The position numbers and the translations under genes are program-made. The notes beneath the pieces were generated by a model that ran no database searches, was not told where the DNA came from, and was given only the letters and a program-made list of their open reading frames with translations. This document shows positions 1-8,320 of a stretch of 64,000 nucleotides of DNA, in pieces. Source of the stretch: Halolactibacillus alkaliphilus (GTDB taxonomy: Bacteria > Bacillota > Bacilli > Bacillales > Amphibacillaceae); contig NZ_FOWN01000014.1 in the NCBI RefSeq assembly GCF_900115465.1, positions 1 to 64,000 on the forward strand. The letters run 5' to 3'. Position 1 is the stretch's first letter. Every line of letters begins with the position of its first letter.

Positions 1-487
1 GGTAACGCTCGATTATACGTTTGAAACTCTTGACTTGCCTTGTTAATTACACGTTGCACCGTTGTTGGAGAAACAGCACAATCACGTGCAATATCCTTTA
101 TCGAACGAGCTTCAGCTGTCTTTATTGCCGCCTGAAGGCACGTATCTTTCGAGATAAAACACCCTTTATTAACTAGCGATGTTTTCGCTACGAACGTTGT
201 CTGACATTGTTTACAATAGAAGCGTTGTTTTCTTAATTCGAGATACGTCTTTTTCGTTCCTCCAGCAGGAATAACAATCGTTGATGTCTTCGTGCCATTT
301 TTTATAATGGTGTAGTCTTCATTTCGGCGTGACAGCGGTCACAATGTGTTGGAGTATACGTGAGTGTACCCTTTAGGAATGTGCAGGCATGACCGTTCTT
401 TGTGCCCGTGCGGGCACAATCCTCTTTAAAAATAATATTTTTATCTTGAATATCAAAAGCAATTCTTATAGTATGAGATATAGACAA
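1..487 (-). pseudogene. ISL3-family transposase, N-terminal part, frameshifted
   Basis: From a TTG start at 487 (AGGAGG eight bases upstream) the frame reads an ISL3-like N-terminus with CDRC, then stops at 302. One frame over, reading from about 322 to the window edge stays open and continues the family pattern: KNGTKTST, CKQC, and a helix-turn-helix with KDIARDC and TTVQRVI. Restoring one A in the A-run at 322-324 joins the two parts as HAENEDYTIIKNG. So either a single-base deletion inactivated the gene, or it is a sequencing error or a programmed shift. The catalytic DDE part is beyond the window. A 15-16 bp inverted repeat (484-498 with 533-548) flanks and partly contains the ribosome binding site. 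Confidence 0.75.
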
Positions 488-548
488 GTGAGTTCCCTCC
501 TAAGGATTAGTTTTCGTCGACTTCAATTCTACAGGGAAACTCACTTGT
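484..548 (-). promoter_or_regulatory. Inverted repeat enclosing the transposase ribosome binding site
   Basis: Bases 484-498 and 533-548 are complementary apart from one extra base. In RNA read from the minus strand they would form a long stem whose 3' arm holds part of the AGGAGG sequence and the TTG start. Transcripts entering from outside the element could then be poorly translated, a control known in other insertion sequences. The role is inferred. Confidence 0.5.
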
Positions 549-647
549 TTTCTATATTTAGAAAGAAAAAAGGTGCTAGCGAGTTATTTTAGTGAGCAAT
601 CTATGCCTCACTTAAAATCCCTTCACCAACACCAAATATTATACAAC

Positions 648-680
648 CCCGTTATCCTATTGATGATAACGGGTGCTTTT
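648..680 (+). terminator. Rho-independent terminator beside the IS end
   Basis: A nine-base stem (CCCGTTATC at 648-656 with GATAACGGG at 665-673) is followed by TGCTTTTTC. It points along the plus strand and no plus-strand gene precedes it here, so the gene it served may lie beyond or have been displaced by the IS. Confidence 0.65.
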
Positions 681-810
681 TCAATTATTTAGTATATAGA
701 AACGAATAGAGAAACTCCGAGGTCACTTGACTACGCCCTATAGCTTTGCCTTGCTTCTAACGAGCCTTACAAAAACAGAACAAACACTTCTTTATCCGAT
801 CGTTTAAATA

Positions 811-836
811 GGTTCGACTCCCACCGTCTCCATCAT
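811..836 (+). repeat. Inverted copy of the tmRNA 3' end (attachment-site-like)
   Basis: Bases 811-832 on the plus strand are identical over 22 bases to the 3' T-arm/acceptor end of tmRNA, which lies at 944-965 on the minus strand. After one mismatch the match continues for two more bases. The copy faces the opposite way to ssrA and has no tmRNA body. Integrases commonly use the ssrA 3' end and leave a copy of it; a copy in inverted orientation implies a later inversion or a decayed island end. Confidence 0.7.
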
Positions 837-847
837 TTTCTTGTATA

Positions 848-891
848 AAAAAAACAAAAAAACTGACCTTCCATAACAGAAAAGTCAGTTT
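848..891 (-). terminator. Terminator of ssrA
   Basis: Eight-base stem AAACTGAC (884-891 read on the minus strand) with GTCAGTTT (860-867), followed on the minus strand by a T-rich run to about 848. It lies 50 bases past the mature tmRNA 3' end. Confidence 0.85.
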
Positions 892-940
892 AGATATGTA
901 TAGTACAACCACCAAAGGAATGAATTTTTTTACATTTTTT

Positions 941-1304
941 TGGTGGAGACGGTGGGAGTCGAACCCACGTCCAGAGATATCGCCACTCAAGCGTCTACAT
1001 GTGTAGTTGACTTATTTAGAATTCGCAAGTGCTTATGCCAATCAACAGGCGTCTGCATTGCTAGTCTGATTGAGCTCTTCTAACTTGCCTCAGACGGTGG
1101 CGGTTAGCGTATCCCACTTAAGTTGAGACCCCAAATCTTAGCACATGGGCGATGCTAAGCGGGATCCTTTAGCAATTGCTTAGGCAGCTGCTAAAGAGAA
1201 ATTGTTTTGTTTGCCAGTTATTATTGGCGGGTAACGTTTTACGAGCCGTAACCTCGACATGCAGCCTGAGCTCAAACTACCCCTGTCGAATCCGTAACGT
1301 CCCC
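941..1304 (-). ncRNA. ssrA: tmRNA (transfer-messenger RNA)
   Basis: tmRNA rescues stalled ribosomes and tags the unfinished protein for proteolysis; it works with SmpB, encoded just upstream. The 5' end begins GGGGACGTTACGG and the 3' end is a tRNA-like T-arm/acceptor with encoded CCA (941-943). The tag frame runs from the GGC at 1215 to the TAA at 1180 and reads GKQNNFSLAAA, preceded by the alanine carried on the tmRNA itself. The length of 364 nt is usual for Bacilli. The tag ends in LAAA instead of the common ALAA. Mature ends are set by similarity. Confidence 0.97.
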
Positions 1305-1366
1305 AAAATTTAGGAAGGTACAGAACAAGGCGAAGTAAAAGCCTATTCAATTATCTAACATATCCT

Positions 1367-1395
1367 ACTATAACAGGAATCTAGCTATATTTCAA
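1367..1395 (-). promoter_or_regulatory. ssrA promoter
   Basis: Read on the minus strand: -35 TTGAAA (1395-1390), 17-base spacer, -10 TATAGT (1372-1367). Transcription would start near 1360, some 55 bases before the mature 5' end, leaving a leader to be trimmed by RNase P or other nucleases. Confidence 0.7.
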
Positions 1396-1410
1396 GTAAG
1401 ACCCCTATGA

Positions 1411-1872
1411 TTAATCACGGTCCTTTAAAGCACGCGCCACATCACGGTTCATTTGTTTACGTTTTAAATCCTCTCGCTTGTCATATTTCTTTTTACCTTT
1501 TCCAAGCCCAATGAGCACTTTCGCATAACCATCTTTAATATAGATTTTAATTGGCACCAGTGAGTATCCAGCTTGTTGCGTTTCCCCAATGAGCCTAGCA
1601 ATTTGCTTCTTGTGAAGCAATAACTTACGCATCCTTGTTGGTTCATGATTATGAATATTCCCTTGTTCATACGGTGAAATATGCAAATTATGAAGAAAGA
1701 CTTCACCATTATTTACTCGTGCAAAACTATCTTTCATATTTACCCGGCCGTTACGTATGGATTTTATCTCGGTTCCCTGTAAAACAATCCCCGCTTCCAT
1801 CGTCTCTTCAATAAAAAAATCATGATTAGCTTTTTTATTACGTGCCACAACATTCCCTGATCCTTTTGGCAT
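1411..1872 (-). CDS. smpB: SsrA-binding protein SmpB
   Basis: Binds tmRNA and carries it to stalled ribosomes for trans-translation. The 153-residue product has the family start MPKGSG, the core [11 protein letters not shown] and a basic C-terminal tail ([16 protein letters not shown]) that enters the mRNA channel. The ATG at 1872 is chosen because AGGAGGTG lies six bases upstream and the family begins at this residue; a GTG nine bases earlier is in frame but badly placed. ssrA follows on the same strand with its own promoter in the gap. The order rnr-smpB-ssrA is the classic Firmicute order. Confidence 0.97.
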   Translation of the reverse strand: MPKGSGNVVARNKKANHDFFIEETMEAGIVLQGTEIKSIRNGRVNMKDSFARVNNGEVFLHNLHISPYEQGNIHNHEPTRMRKLLLHKKQIARLIGETQQAGYSLVPIKIYIKDGYAKVLIGLGKGKKKYDKREDLKRKQMNRDVARALKDRD

Positions 1873-1995
1873 GTAGAACACCTCCTATCATTAAATTGAT
1901 CGTTATCTATTTTATCAATTCCACTTTTATTATACAATGGAAATAGAAAGAAACAAACCTTGAAGTTTAAACCTTTTTTGAAATGAGGAAGATAG

Positions 1996-2835
1996 ATGGA
2001 CACAATACGCTTACTAACGTTTGAAGATTTAAATATTTACCAAAAAATGCAAACTGGTGTTGAGAAAGATTACATGCTTGATGTTTTCAAGCGACTGACG
2101 ACAACAAACGAAAATCGGTTATTCGGTTACTTTGTTGATGATGCACTCGTCGCAGTAGCTGGTTATACATATTTTCCAGGTGGAAATGTTATGCTTGGTC
2201 GATTAAGAAGTGACTACCGTTACCGAAAACAAGGCTACCCAACGAAACTATTAACTGCCTTAGTGAAACAACTTTCTTCTGATAAAACTGTGCGCTTTAT
2301 TGGTGGATATACGCATATTTCGAATACACCTGCTAAAAAAATCATGTCACGACTTGGGTTTCAATTCATCGATACACATTACAGCTTTGCGTGTACTGAT
2401 TTATCTCCCTTCTTATCTTCTGAGACACGTGTGTGGGATGAACTTATAACATACGATAAAAAGAAAGCGGCACTTGATCACTTAACACAAACCGCGATGA
2501 CATCTTTTACATACGAAGCTTATTACCCATTCCCTTATTCTGAAAGACTCATACCAGAAGAAAAACTCAACAAGATAAGAATTTTCCAGTCTCCCCAGAC
2601 GAAGGAATACCTCTACATGGATGAAGATTTTAAAGGAGAAGACCTACTCGTCATTCGTTATTTTTCTGATGATCTCTTTAATACTCCTGGATTATTTGAC
2701 ACAATTCATTTTGCTTTAAGTGGTGAGAATCGTCTGCCTTGGTTTGATTTTTCACCAAATCAATTTAACAGGATGATTCATCAAGACGCTTTTCAAATAG
2801 AAGAAGGTTGGGAATTACATGGAATGACGCTTTAA
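1996..2835 (+). CDS. GNAT-family N-acetyltransferase
   Basis: A 279-residue acyl-CoA-dependent acetyltransferase of unknown substrate. The first ~135 residues hold the GNAT fold, with an acetyl-CoA site around RLRSDYRYRKQGYPTKLL, then motif B ending in SRLGFQFIDTHYSF. The C-terminal half (about 140-279) is an uncharacterised extension without a recognised motif. The gene lies 21 bases before a DUF4097 gene on the same strand and the two probably form an operon. It is transcribed away from smpB; the 123-base gap must carry both promoters. Confidence 0.85.
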   Translation: MDTIRLLTFEDLNIYQKMQTGVEKDYMLDVFKRLTTTNENRLFGYFVDDALVAVAGYTYFPGGNVMLGRLRSDYRYRKQGYPTKLLTALVKQLSSDKTVRFIGGYTHISNTPAKKIMSRLGFQFIDTHYSFACTDLSPFLSSETRVWDELITYDKKKAALDHLTQTAMTSFTYEAYYPFPYSERLIPEEKLNKIRIFQSPQTKEYLYMDEDFKGEDLLVIRYFSDDLFNTPGLFDTIHFALSGENRLPWFDFSPNQFNRMIHQDAFQIEEGWELHGMTL

Positions 2836-2856
2836 TCTTAGAGGAGGCATGAAAAA

Positions 2857-3651
2857 ATGATGAAAATGCTGCTTTTTGTTGGTGTAACATTGGTTGTGAT
2901 CGGGCTACTAGGCACTTTATATTTATCACGCAGTCAACCTACTGATGGTGTACTTGAAGAAACACGACTAGAACCTGTTGACTCGCTTTATGTATCAGGC
3001 GAAAACGTACAAATAGACGTCATCGCGTCTTCAGACAACACAACGCGCATCACTTACAGCGGGTTGAGTGAATCGGCACTCCGCGAACAGTTCTCACTCG
3101 AACAGGTAGAGAATCATTTGACCATTTCTATTGACGCCTCCAGTCGCTGGTCATTTTTCAATTTTGGTTTTTTCACTTCAACACCAACGTTAACCATCGC
3201 ATTGCCACAGATTGAGCTTGCGGAGATAAGGGGTAAGACGACTAATGGTCGACTGTCGATAAAAGATCACGCCATAAAAACACTTGATTTTCAAACGAAT
3301 AATGGACGCGTGACATTAGAGCGCACCCACACCTACGATGCACGGGTAAAAACAAATAACGGTAGCATTACTCTAGAAGACGTCTCCGGCAAAATACATG
3401 CGGAAACGAGTAACGGATCCATTAAAGCGTTTAACCTGATAATGGACCACGACATCTCTTTATCTACAAGTAACGGAAGCATTACAGCGACACTTGCTAA
3501 ATTGGCTAACACAACTATTGATGCCGACACACGGAATGGCTCTGTCACACTGTTAGGTAATAAAGCGTCTCAACTTACTTATGGAGAAGGTACCTCCCTT
3601 CTACACTTGCGCACGCATAATGGCAGTATTAAAGTAGAAGAAACGCACTGA
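2857..3651 (+). CDS. Membrane-anchored DUF4097 beta-strand repeat protein
   Basis: 264 residues. An N-terminal hydrophobic segment (about 3-23) serves as a signal anchor; the rest is predicted outside the cell. From about residue 125 onward, seven short repeats carry an Asn-Gly turn (TTNGR, TNNGR, TNNGS, TSNGS, TSNGS, TRNGS, THNGS), the hallmark of DUF4097/putative adhesin beta-helix proteins. Family members in Bacilli are linked to envelope stress regulators, but nothing here shows such a partner. GGAGG precedes the ATG. A shared hairpin terminator follows at 3690. Confidence 0.8.
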   Translation: MMKMLLFVGVTLVVIGLLGTLYLSRSQPTDGVLEETRLEPVDSLYVSGENVQIDVIASSDNTTRITYSGLSESALREQFSLEQVENHLTISIDASSRWSFFNFGFFTSTPTLTIALPQIELAEIRGKTTNGRLSIKDHAIKTLDFQTNNGRVTLERTHTYDARVKTNNGSITLEDVSGKIHAETSNGSIKAFNLIMDHDISLSTSNGSITATLAKLANTTIDADTRNGSVTLLGNKASQLTYGEGTSLLHLRTHNGSIKVEETH

Positions 3652-3689
3652 CGCCCCTTTAAAAAGGTTTGAATATTAGCACTATACAA

Positions 3690-3730
3690 AGACCAGGCCA
3701 CCGAATATCCGATGGCCTGGTCTATATTTT
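3690..3730. terminator. Bidirectional terminator between the DUF4097 gene and rnr
   Basis: An 11-base stem AGACCAGGCCA / TGGCCTGGTCT (3690-3700 and 3713-3723) lies between two converging genes. The plus-strand flank is T/A-rich; the minus-strand flank is weaker. Confidence 0.8.
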
Positions 3731-3752
3731 ATCTTGTTTTAGTTTCTATTGA

Positions 3753-6068
3753 TTATTTTTTGCGTTTTTTCTTCACTGCTTTAGGTGGGACAGCGCGCCC
3801 TTTTTGTTTTTTCTTTTTCTTTTGCTTGTTCTTTTTCATCTCTAGGAATGGTTCTGGCTTTTTCTTCCCTTTACCTTTTGATTTACCTTTATCATTTGCA
3901 CCACTCATCACGTATGGTCGTTTTGATTTTTTCTTCATGCCAACAATCTCAAAATCAATCGATTGCTCTTCAAGATTGACAGCTACAACACGCACTTCTA
4001 TCACATCACCAATACGGAACACATTACCGGTTCGTTCCCCAATCATCGCATAACGCGTTTCATCGTAATGATAATAGTCATCCGTTAGGTCACTCACATG
4101 GACTAACCCTTCTACAGTATTATCTAGTTCAACAAATAAACCAAAACCGGTGACGGAACTAATAACACCCTCAAACTCTTCACCTATCTTATCTTGCATA
4201 AACTCTGCCTTTTTAAGGTCATCCGTGTCACGCTCTGCATCAACAGCGACACGCTCTTGTTCTGACGTATGTTTAGCAATCTCTGACAGCTTGGTTTTCC
4301 ACTTTGTTTGTGTTTCTTCAGATATATCGCCGTTAACTAAATATGTTCTAATTAAGCGATGGACAATTAAATCCGGGTAACGTCTGATTGGTGACGTAAA
4401 ATGTGTGTAAAACTCTGTCGCAAGTCCAAAGTGCCCAATACTTTTCGGGTCATACTTTGCTTGTTTCATCGAGCGCAACATTAACTTCGAAATAATCATT
4501 TCTTCTTGTTCACCTTTAACCTCATCTAATACATTTTGCAAGGCTTGCGGATGAATATCGTTTTTCACACCTTTAACTGAATAACCAAACTGTCCAATAA
4601 ATTCAAAGAATTTTTGCAAACGGTCTTCATCAGGATCCTCATGAATACGGTGGATAAACGGTACATCCATCCAGTGGAAGTGTTCAGCAACGGTCTCATT
4701 CGCCGCTAGCATAAATTCTTCAATTAAGCGTTCTGAGACCCCGCGATGACGTAGGACAACATCTGTTGGATGTCCTGACTCATCCACAAGTACTTGTGCT
4801 TCATTAAAGTCAAAGTCAATGGCTCCTCGGTTCATCCGTTTGCTGCGTAAAATACTTGCGAGTGTTTCCATCTCATGAAACATTGGCACGAGCGCCTCGT
4901 ACTCATTCATGACCGCTTCATTTTTATCTGTCAAGATTTGATTTACCGCTTGATACGTCATACGAGCAGATGTATTAATCACACTTTGGAAAATATCATG
5001 TGAAACAACTTCTCCTTCAGTATTGATTTCCATTTCACACGCCAGAACTAATCGGTCTGCGTGTGGGTTCAATGAACATATCCCGTTAGATAAACGGTGA
5101 GGAATCATCGGAATGACTCGGTCTACTAAGTAAACACTTGTTCCGCGCTTATAAGCTTCTTCATCGATTGGTGAAGCTTCTTCGACATAATAAGACACAT
5201 CGGCAATATAAACGCCTAATAAATAGTTCCCATTAGCCAACTGTTCAACACGGACCGCATCATCTAAGTCCTTCGCATCGGCACCATCAATTGTCACAAT
5301 TGTTTTGTCACGGCGATCAACACGCCCTGCCAAGTCTTCTTCATCGATCGTCTCTTTAACATTTTCCGCTTGGTCTAACACCGCTTCAGGGAATTCAATC
5401 TCAATATTATGTTTATGAATAATCGACAAGATATCTACTCCTGGATCATTTTTATGACCAAGTATCTCGACGACTTCTCCTTCAGCTGAATTTTGACCTT
5501 CTGGAAACTTCGTAATCATAACAATCACTTTATGCCCATCAACAGCCCCTTTACTGTCTTCTTTTTTAATGAAGACATCGTTTGGGATACGTTTATCATC
5601 GGCAACAACAAAACCAAAGTTTCCTTTATCAATATAATTTCCAATGATACGCGTCGAGCCACGTTCTAAAATACGCTCAACCACACCTTCTACACGCTTA
5701 TCGCCAGATACTTCTGCATCCGCTCTCGCTAAGACAATGTCACCGTTCATCGCACCGTTTAAATCGTGTGGATGAATGTAAAGATCCTTCATACCTTCAG
5801 TATCCGGTATCAAAAAGGCAAATCCTTTTTTATGCATCTGCACTTTGCCACGTACCAAACCCGCACGTGCAGGAGATACGTATTTATTCTTCCGTGTTAA
5901 CATAACTCTTCCTTCATCTTCTAACTGATTAAGTGATTTCATCAATTCAGTAAATAACTCACTTGTCACCGTCTCTGTAAAGACAGCCTCTGATACATCA
6001 TCCACCGATACAGGCTTTTCCGCTTCTTCAGTAATAAATGATGCAATTCTTTGTTTTAATTGTTCCAT
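3753..6068 (-). CDS. rnr: Ribonuclease R
   Basis: Processive 3'-5' exoribonuclease that degrades structured RNA and takes part in tmRNA-mediated decay and rRNA quality control. The 771 residues show, in order, an N-terminal helical/winged segment (1-65), two cold-shock-like RNA-binding domains (about 68-210), the RNB catalytic domain (about 250-580) with the aspartate cluster [11 protein letters not shown] at 261-271, an S1 domain (about 630-710), and a lysine-rich tail (about 715-771) with [11 protein letters not shown] and [10 protein letters not shown]. The basic tail is thought to bind rRNA or SmpB-tmRNA. It is followed by smpB and ssrA on the same strand, although the GNAT/DUF4097 pair interrupts that run. 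Confidence 0.97.
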   Translation of the reverse strand: MEQLKQRIASFITEEAEKPVSVDDVSEAVFTETVTSELFTELMKSLNQLEDEGRVMLTRKNKYVSPARAGLVRGKVQMHKKGFAFLIPDTEGMKDLYIHPHDLNGAMNGDIVLARADAEVSGDKRVEGVVERILERGSTRIIGNYIDKGNFGFVVADDKRIPNDVFIKKEDSKGAVDGHKVIVMITKFPEGQNSAEGEVVEILGHKNDPGVDILSIIHKHNIEIEFPEAVLDQAENVKETIDEEDLAGRVDRRDKTIVTIDGADAKDLDDAVRVEQLANGNYLLGVYIADVSYYVEEASPIDEEAYKRGTSVYLVDRVIPMIPHRLSNGICSLNPHADRLVLACEMEINTEGEVVSHDIFQSVINTSARMTYQAVNQILTDKNEAVMNEYEALVPMFHEMETLASILRSKRMNRGAIDFDFNEAQVLVDESGHPTDVVLRHRGVSERLIEEFMLAANETVAEHFHWMDVPFIHRIHEDPDEDRLQKFFEFIGQFGYSVKGVKNDIHPQALQNVLDEVKGEQEEMIISKLMLRSMKQAKYDPKSIGHFGLATEFYTHFTSPIRRYPDLIVHRLIRTYLVNGDISEETQTKWKTKLSEIAKHTSEQERVAVDAERDTDDLKKAEFMQDKIGEEFEGVISSVTGFGLFVELDNTVEGLVHVSDLTDDYYHYDETRYAMIGERTGNVFRIGDVIEVRVVAVNLEEQSIDFEIVGMKKKSKRPYVMSGANDKGKSKGKGKKKPEPFLEMKKNKQKKKKKQKGRAVPPKAVKKKRKK

Positions 6069-6182
6069 TTAATCTTCACCTTCTTTCAATTATTTTCTTC
6101 TCATGTGTTATTATGTGTCTTCATCACTAAGCATTATGCCATTATATAGGATAGTCAAACGGGACATTGCTCATAGTATAAC

Positions 6183-6926
6183 CTAATCCCAATCCAATGA
6201 TTCTAAGAAACGGTAGGCATCTTCATGTACTTCTTCACGTTTGGGTCCTAAAGTAATCGCATGCCCTGCATGCTCATACCAATGGATTTTTTTATCATCA
6301 CATTCCACATGATCATAAATATACGTCGCACTCTCTGTATTAATCATTTGGTCATCTTTCGCCTGAATAACAAGTGTTGGCGTATAAATGTGATCAAGCA
6401 CCTCGCGCACTTCATCAATAAGACCAGCCAAGCTCTCAAAGAGCTCCTCCGCTTTAGTAACCAATGTCTCTACCTCTTGATCGATTATGCCCTTTGATTT
6501 ACCTTCTTTTTCTTTATATTGGCTCGCAAAATAGCGGAAACCTTTCGTCAGTTGGGTAGAGTTATCAAAGAAGATTGGTGAACACATCGTACCAACACCT
6601 ACTACAGGGTTTTCTGTCGCCAGTTTTAAACTTAATACGCCGCCGAGTGATAAACCTAAGACAGCTATTTTATCGTAGCCATCGACTTTCATTTGCTGAT
6701 ACGCTTGCTTAACATCTTCATACCACGTTTCTGCCGATCCTTCTAATAAATCCTCCGGACTTTTCCCATGCCCACGATAAATAGGACCGTATGATGTGTA
6801 CCCTTTAGATTCAAGAAATCTCCCTAACATACGCATATCAGCACTATGGCCAGTAAACCCATGTAATAATAATACCGCTCTTTTACCACCTTTAAACATA
6901 AACGGTTCTGGTTGTTTAATTTTCAA
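6183..6926 (-). CDS. est: Carboxylesterase, Est30/YvaK family
   Basis: Alpha/beta-hydrolase acting on short-chain esters. The 247-residue protein has the oxyanion motif HGFTG at 22-26, the nucleophile elbow GLSLGG with Ser93, a likely acid Asp191/192 (KDDQ) and His222 (GHAIT). Length and sequence fit the Est30 carboxylesterases. It lies between secG and rnr in the conserved Bacillus order. The physiological substrate is unknown. Confidence 0.93.
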   Translation of the reverse strand: MKIKQPEPFMFKGGKRAVLLLHGFTGHSADMRMLGRFLESKGYTSYGPIYRGHGKSPEDLLEGSAETWYEDVKQAYQQMKVDGYDKIAVLGLSLGGVLSLKLATENPVVGVGTMCSPIFFDNSTQLTKGFRYFASQYKEKEGKSKGIIDQEVETLVTKAEELFESLAGLIDEVREVLDHIYTPTLVIQAKDDQMINTESATYIYDHVECDDKKIHWYEHAGHAITLGPKREEVHEDAYRFLESLDWD

Positions 6927-7021
6927 ATCTATCGCCCTTCCTCTAAAAGACTCTCTCTCAAATTTCTTTGCTTACGTTCATAGTTTATCAAATCAGCGTA
7001 TCTCTTGCATAAACCATGCTT

Positions 7022-7080
7022 TATAAAAAAAGAAAATCTCTTCATAAGTGACTAAAGAACGTGTCACTCAAGAAGAGATT
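7022..7080 (-). terminator. Terminator of secG
   Basis: Stem AATCTCTTC (7035-7043) with GAAGAGATT (7072-7080), with a second inner pairing between 7046-7052 and 7061-7068. Read on the minus strand a run of T and A follows the stem. It separates secG from est. Confidence 0.8.
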
Positions 7081-7087
7081 CGCCTTG

Positions 7088-7318
7088 TTAAATAATATAC
7101 GCTAACGCAAACGTTGCTACAAAGAATACGACTGCAGCAACAATTGTCGCTTTTTGTAATACCGCATCTAAGCCACGTGCTTTTTTCTTTCCGAAGAGCT
7201 GTTCTGCTCCACCAGAAATCGCACCAGCTAATCCTTCACTTTTACCTGATTGCATGACAACTAACCCAATAAGAATAACACTAGATAGAATAATTAACGT
7301 CACTAAAATAGCTTCCAT
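7088..7318 (-). CDS. secG: Preprotein translocase subunit SecG
   Basis: Small membrane subunit of the SecYEG channel. The 76-residue product has two transmembrane helices (about 3-22 and 54-74) joined by the conserved loop AGAISGGAEQLFGKKKARGLD. The ATG at 7318 gives the family length; upstream in-frame codons add 12 residues that homologues lack. AGGAGG lies 12 bases before this ATG, slightly far. It is followed by a terminator and then est. Confidence 0.96.
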   Translation of the reverse strand: MEAILVTLIILSSVILIGLVVMQSGKSEGLAGAISGGAEQLFGKKKARGLDAVLQKATIVAAVVFFVATFALAYII

Positions 7319-7442
7319 CGTTAAAGCATACCTCCTAGACCCACTTAAAGTCACTATATTTCTTAAATAATATTAAATAAAAACACTAGTACTAATTTAG
7401 CATACTTCACCAGTTGATGACAAGTATATTTTGTTCATATAT

Positions 7443-7456
7443 TGAAAGCGTTAACC
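7443..7456 (+). promoter_or_regulatory. Putative cre site (CcpA) upstream of the fru genes
   Basis: TGAAAGCGTTAACC matches the catabolite-responsive element consensus TGWAANCGNTNWCA at 13 of 14 positions. It lies 112 bases upstream of the DeoR-type regulator gene. Confidence 0.55.
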
Positions 7457-7498
7457 CGCGTAAACAAGCACTCGCCCGATATTTTGTCGAAATGACTG

Positions 7499-7530
7499 TT
7501 TTTGATTGATTTTGATTGATTTTTGATATC
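7499..7530 (+). promoter_or_regulatory. Direct repeats of TTGATTGATTT, candidate DeoR/FruR operator
   Basis: Two head-to-tail copies of TTGATTGATTT lie immediately upstream of a promoter-like region ending in TATAAG and the ribosome binding site of the regulator. Direct repeats are usual targets for DeoR-family proteins, so autoregulation is likely. This is inference from position and form. Confidence 0.45.
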
Positions 7531-7567
7531 TTATAGCGTACACTATAAGTAAAAAGGAGGCGGCCTT

Positions 7568-8320
7568 ATGCTTACACCAAAACGTCATGCCCTGATCATT
7601 GAAGAACTTAACAAAAAAGATTCCGTCACTATTCAAGACCTCGTTGATTTAATGGGCGTATCCGAATCAACCATTCGTCGGGATTTAAGCGAACTAGAAA
7701 ATCAAGAGAAATTAACACGCGTTCACGGGGGCGCAACGACACTTCACCATACGAAGGAAGAACCGAGTTATGAAGAAAAGAAGACTCGTGGGACAACCGA
7801 AAAAAAACAGATTGCACAATATGCATCAACATTAGTTGAAGACCATGATGTGATTTATTTAGATGCCGGGACGACAACGTATGAAATGATTCCTTTCTTA
7901 AAAGATCGGCCGATTACGGTCGTAACTAACGGTCTGATGCACCTTGATCTTTTGCAGCATTACCGTATCCCAACATATATTATTGGCGGAAAAGTAAAAG
8001 ATAAGACAGGAGCAATCATTGGCAGTGTTGCTTTAAAACAACTGGAACATTACCACTTTAATATTGCCTTTATTGGCGCAAATGGGATTGATCTTGCTTT
8101 TGGCTATTCAACTCCCGACCCAGAAGAAGGTGACTTAAAAGAACGTGCCTTGCGCTTAAGCGATGCCCGTTATGTTCTTGCAGATGAAACAAAACTTAAT
8201 CACAAAAGCGCTTATCGTTTTGCTGATTTAAAAGAGGCCACTCTGATAACTAATCACATAACACCAGCGGATAAAAAGCGTTACACAAAAATAACGGATG
8301 TCGAGGAGGCAAAGAGATGA
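7568..8320 (+). CDS. fruR: DeoR-family transcriptional regulator (FruR-like)
   Basis: 250 residues: DeoR helix-turn-helix at about 6-57 (TIQDLVDLMGVSESTIRRDL, then HGGAT) and a DeoRC sugar-phosphate sensor domain (about 75-230) with DAGTTTYE and VTNGL. The start is set by AAGGAGG. It overlaps fruK by four bases (ATGA), so it probably senses a fructose phosphate and controls fruK. fruA, the usual third gene of the operon, is missing. An upstream cre-like site and direct repeats suggest CcpA and self control. Confidence 0.9.
   Translation: MLTPKRHALIIEELNKKDSVTIQDLVDLMGVSESTIRRDLSELENQEKLTRVHGGATTLHHTKEEPSYEEKKTRGTTEKKQIAQYASTLVEDHDVIYLDAGTTTYEMIPFLKDRPITVVTNGLMHLDLLQHYRIPTYIIGGKVKDKTGAIIGSVALKQLEHYHFNIAFIGANGIDLAFGYSTPDPEEGDLKERALRLSDARYVLADETKLNHKSAYRFADLKEATLITNHITPADKKRYTKITDVEEAKR

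Larger units (their letters stand above)
1..650 (-). mobile_element. ISL3-family insertion sequence, partial (transposase 5' end and one terminus)
   Basis: The left edge of the window cuts an insertion sequence that runs off the end. It is assigned to ISL3 from its transposase: a zinc-finger-like N-terminus followed by a helix-turn-helix. The terminus is placed near 650 because the stretch 622-650, read on the minus strand, begins GGGGTTGTATAATATTTGG and lies outside the transposase leader, as an ISL3 end would. The partner terminus and the target duplication are outside the view, so the boundary is approximate. The element ends directly against a hairpin terminator at 648-680. Confidence 0.6.

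Noticed and set aside
757-990. Minus-strand reading frame overlapping the ssrA 3' end
   Set aside because: It crosses tmRNA and its terminator, has no ribosome binding site, and its product is low in complexity. The copy of the tmRNA end explains the open stretch.
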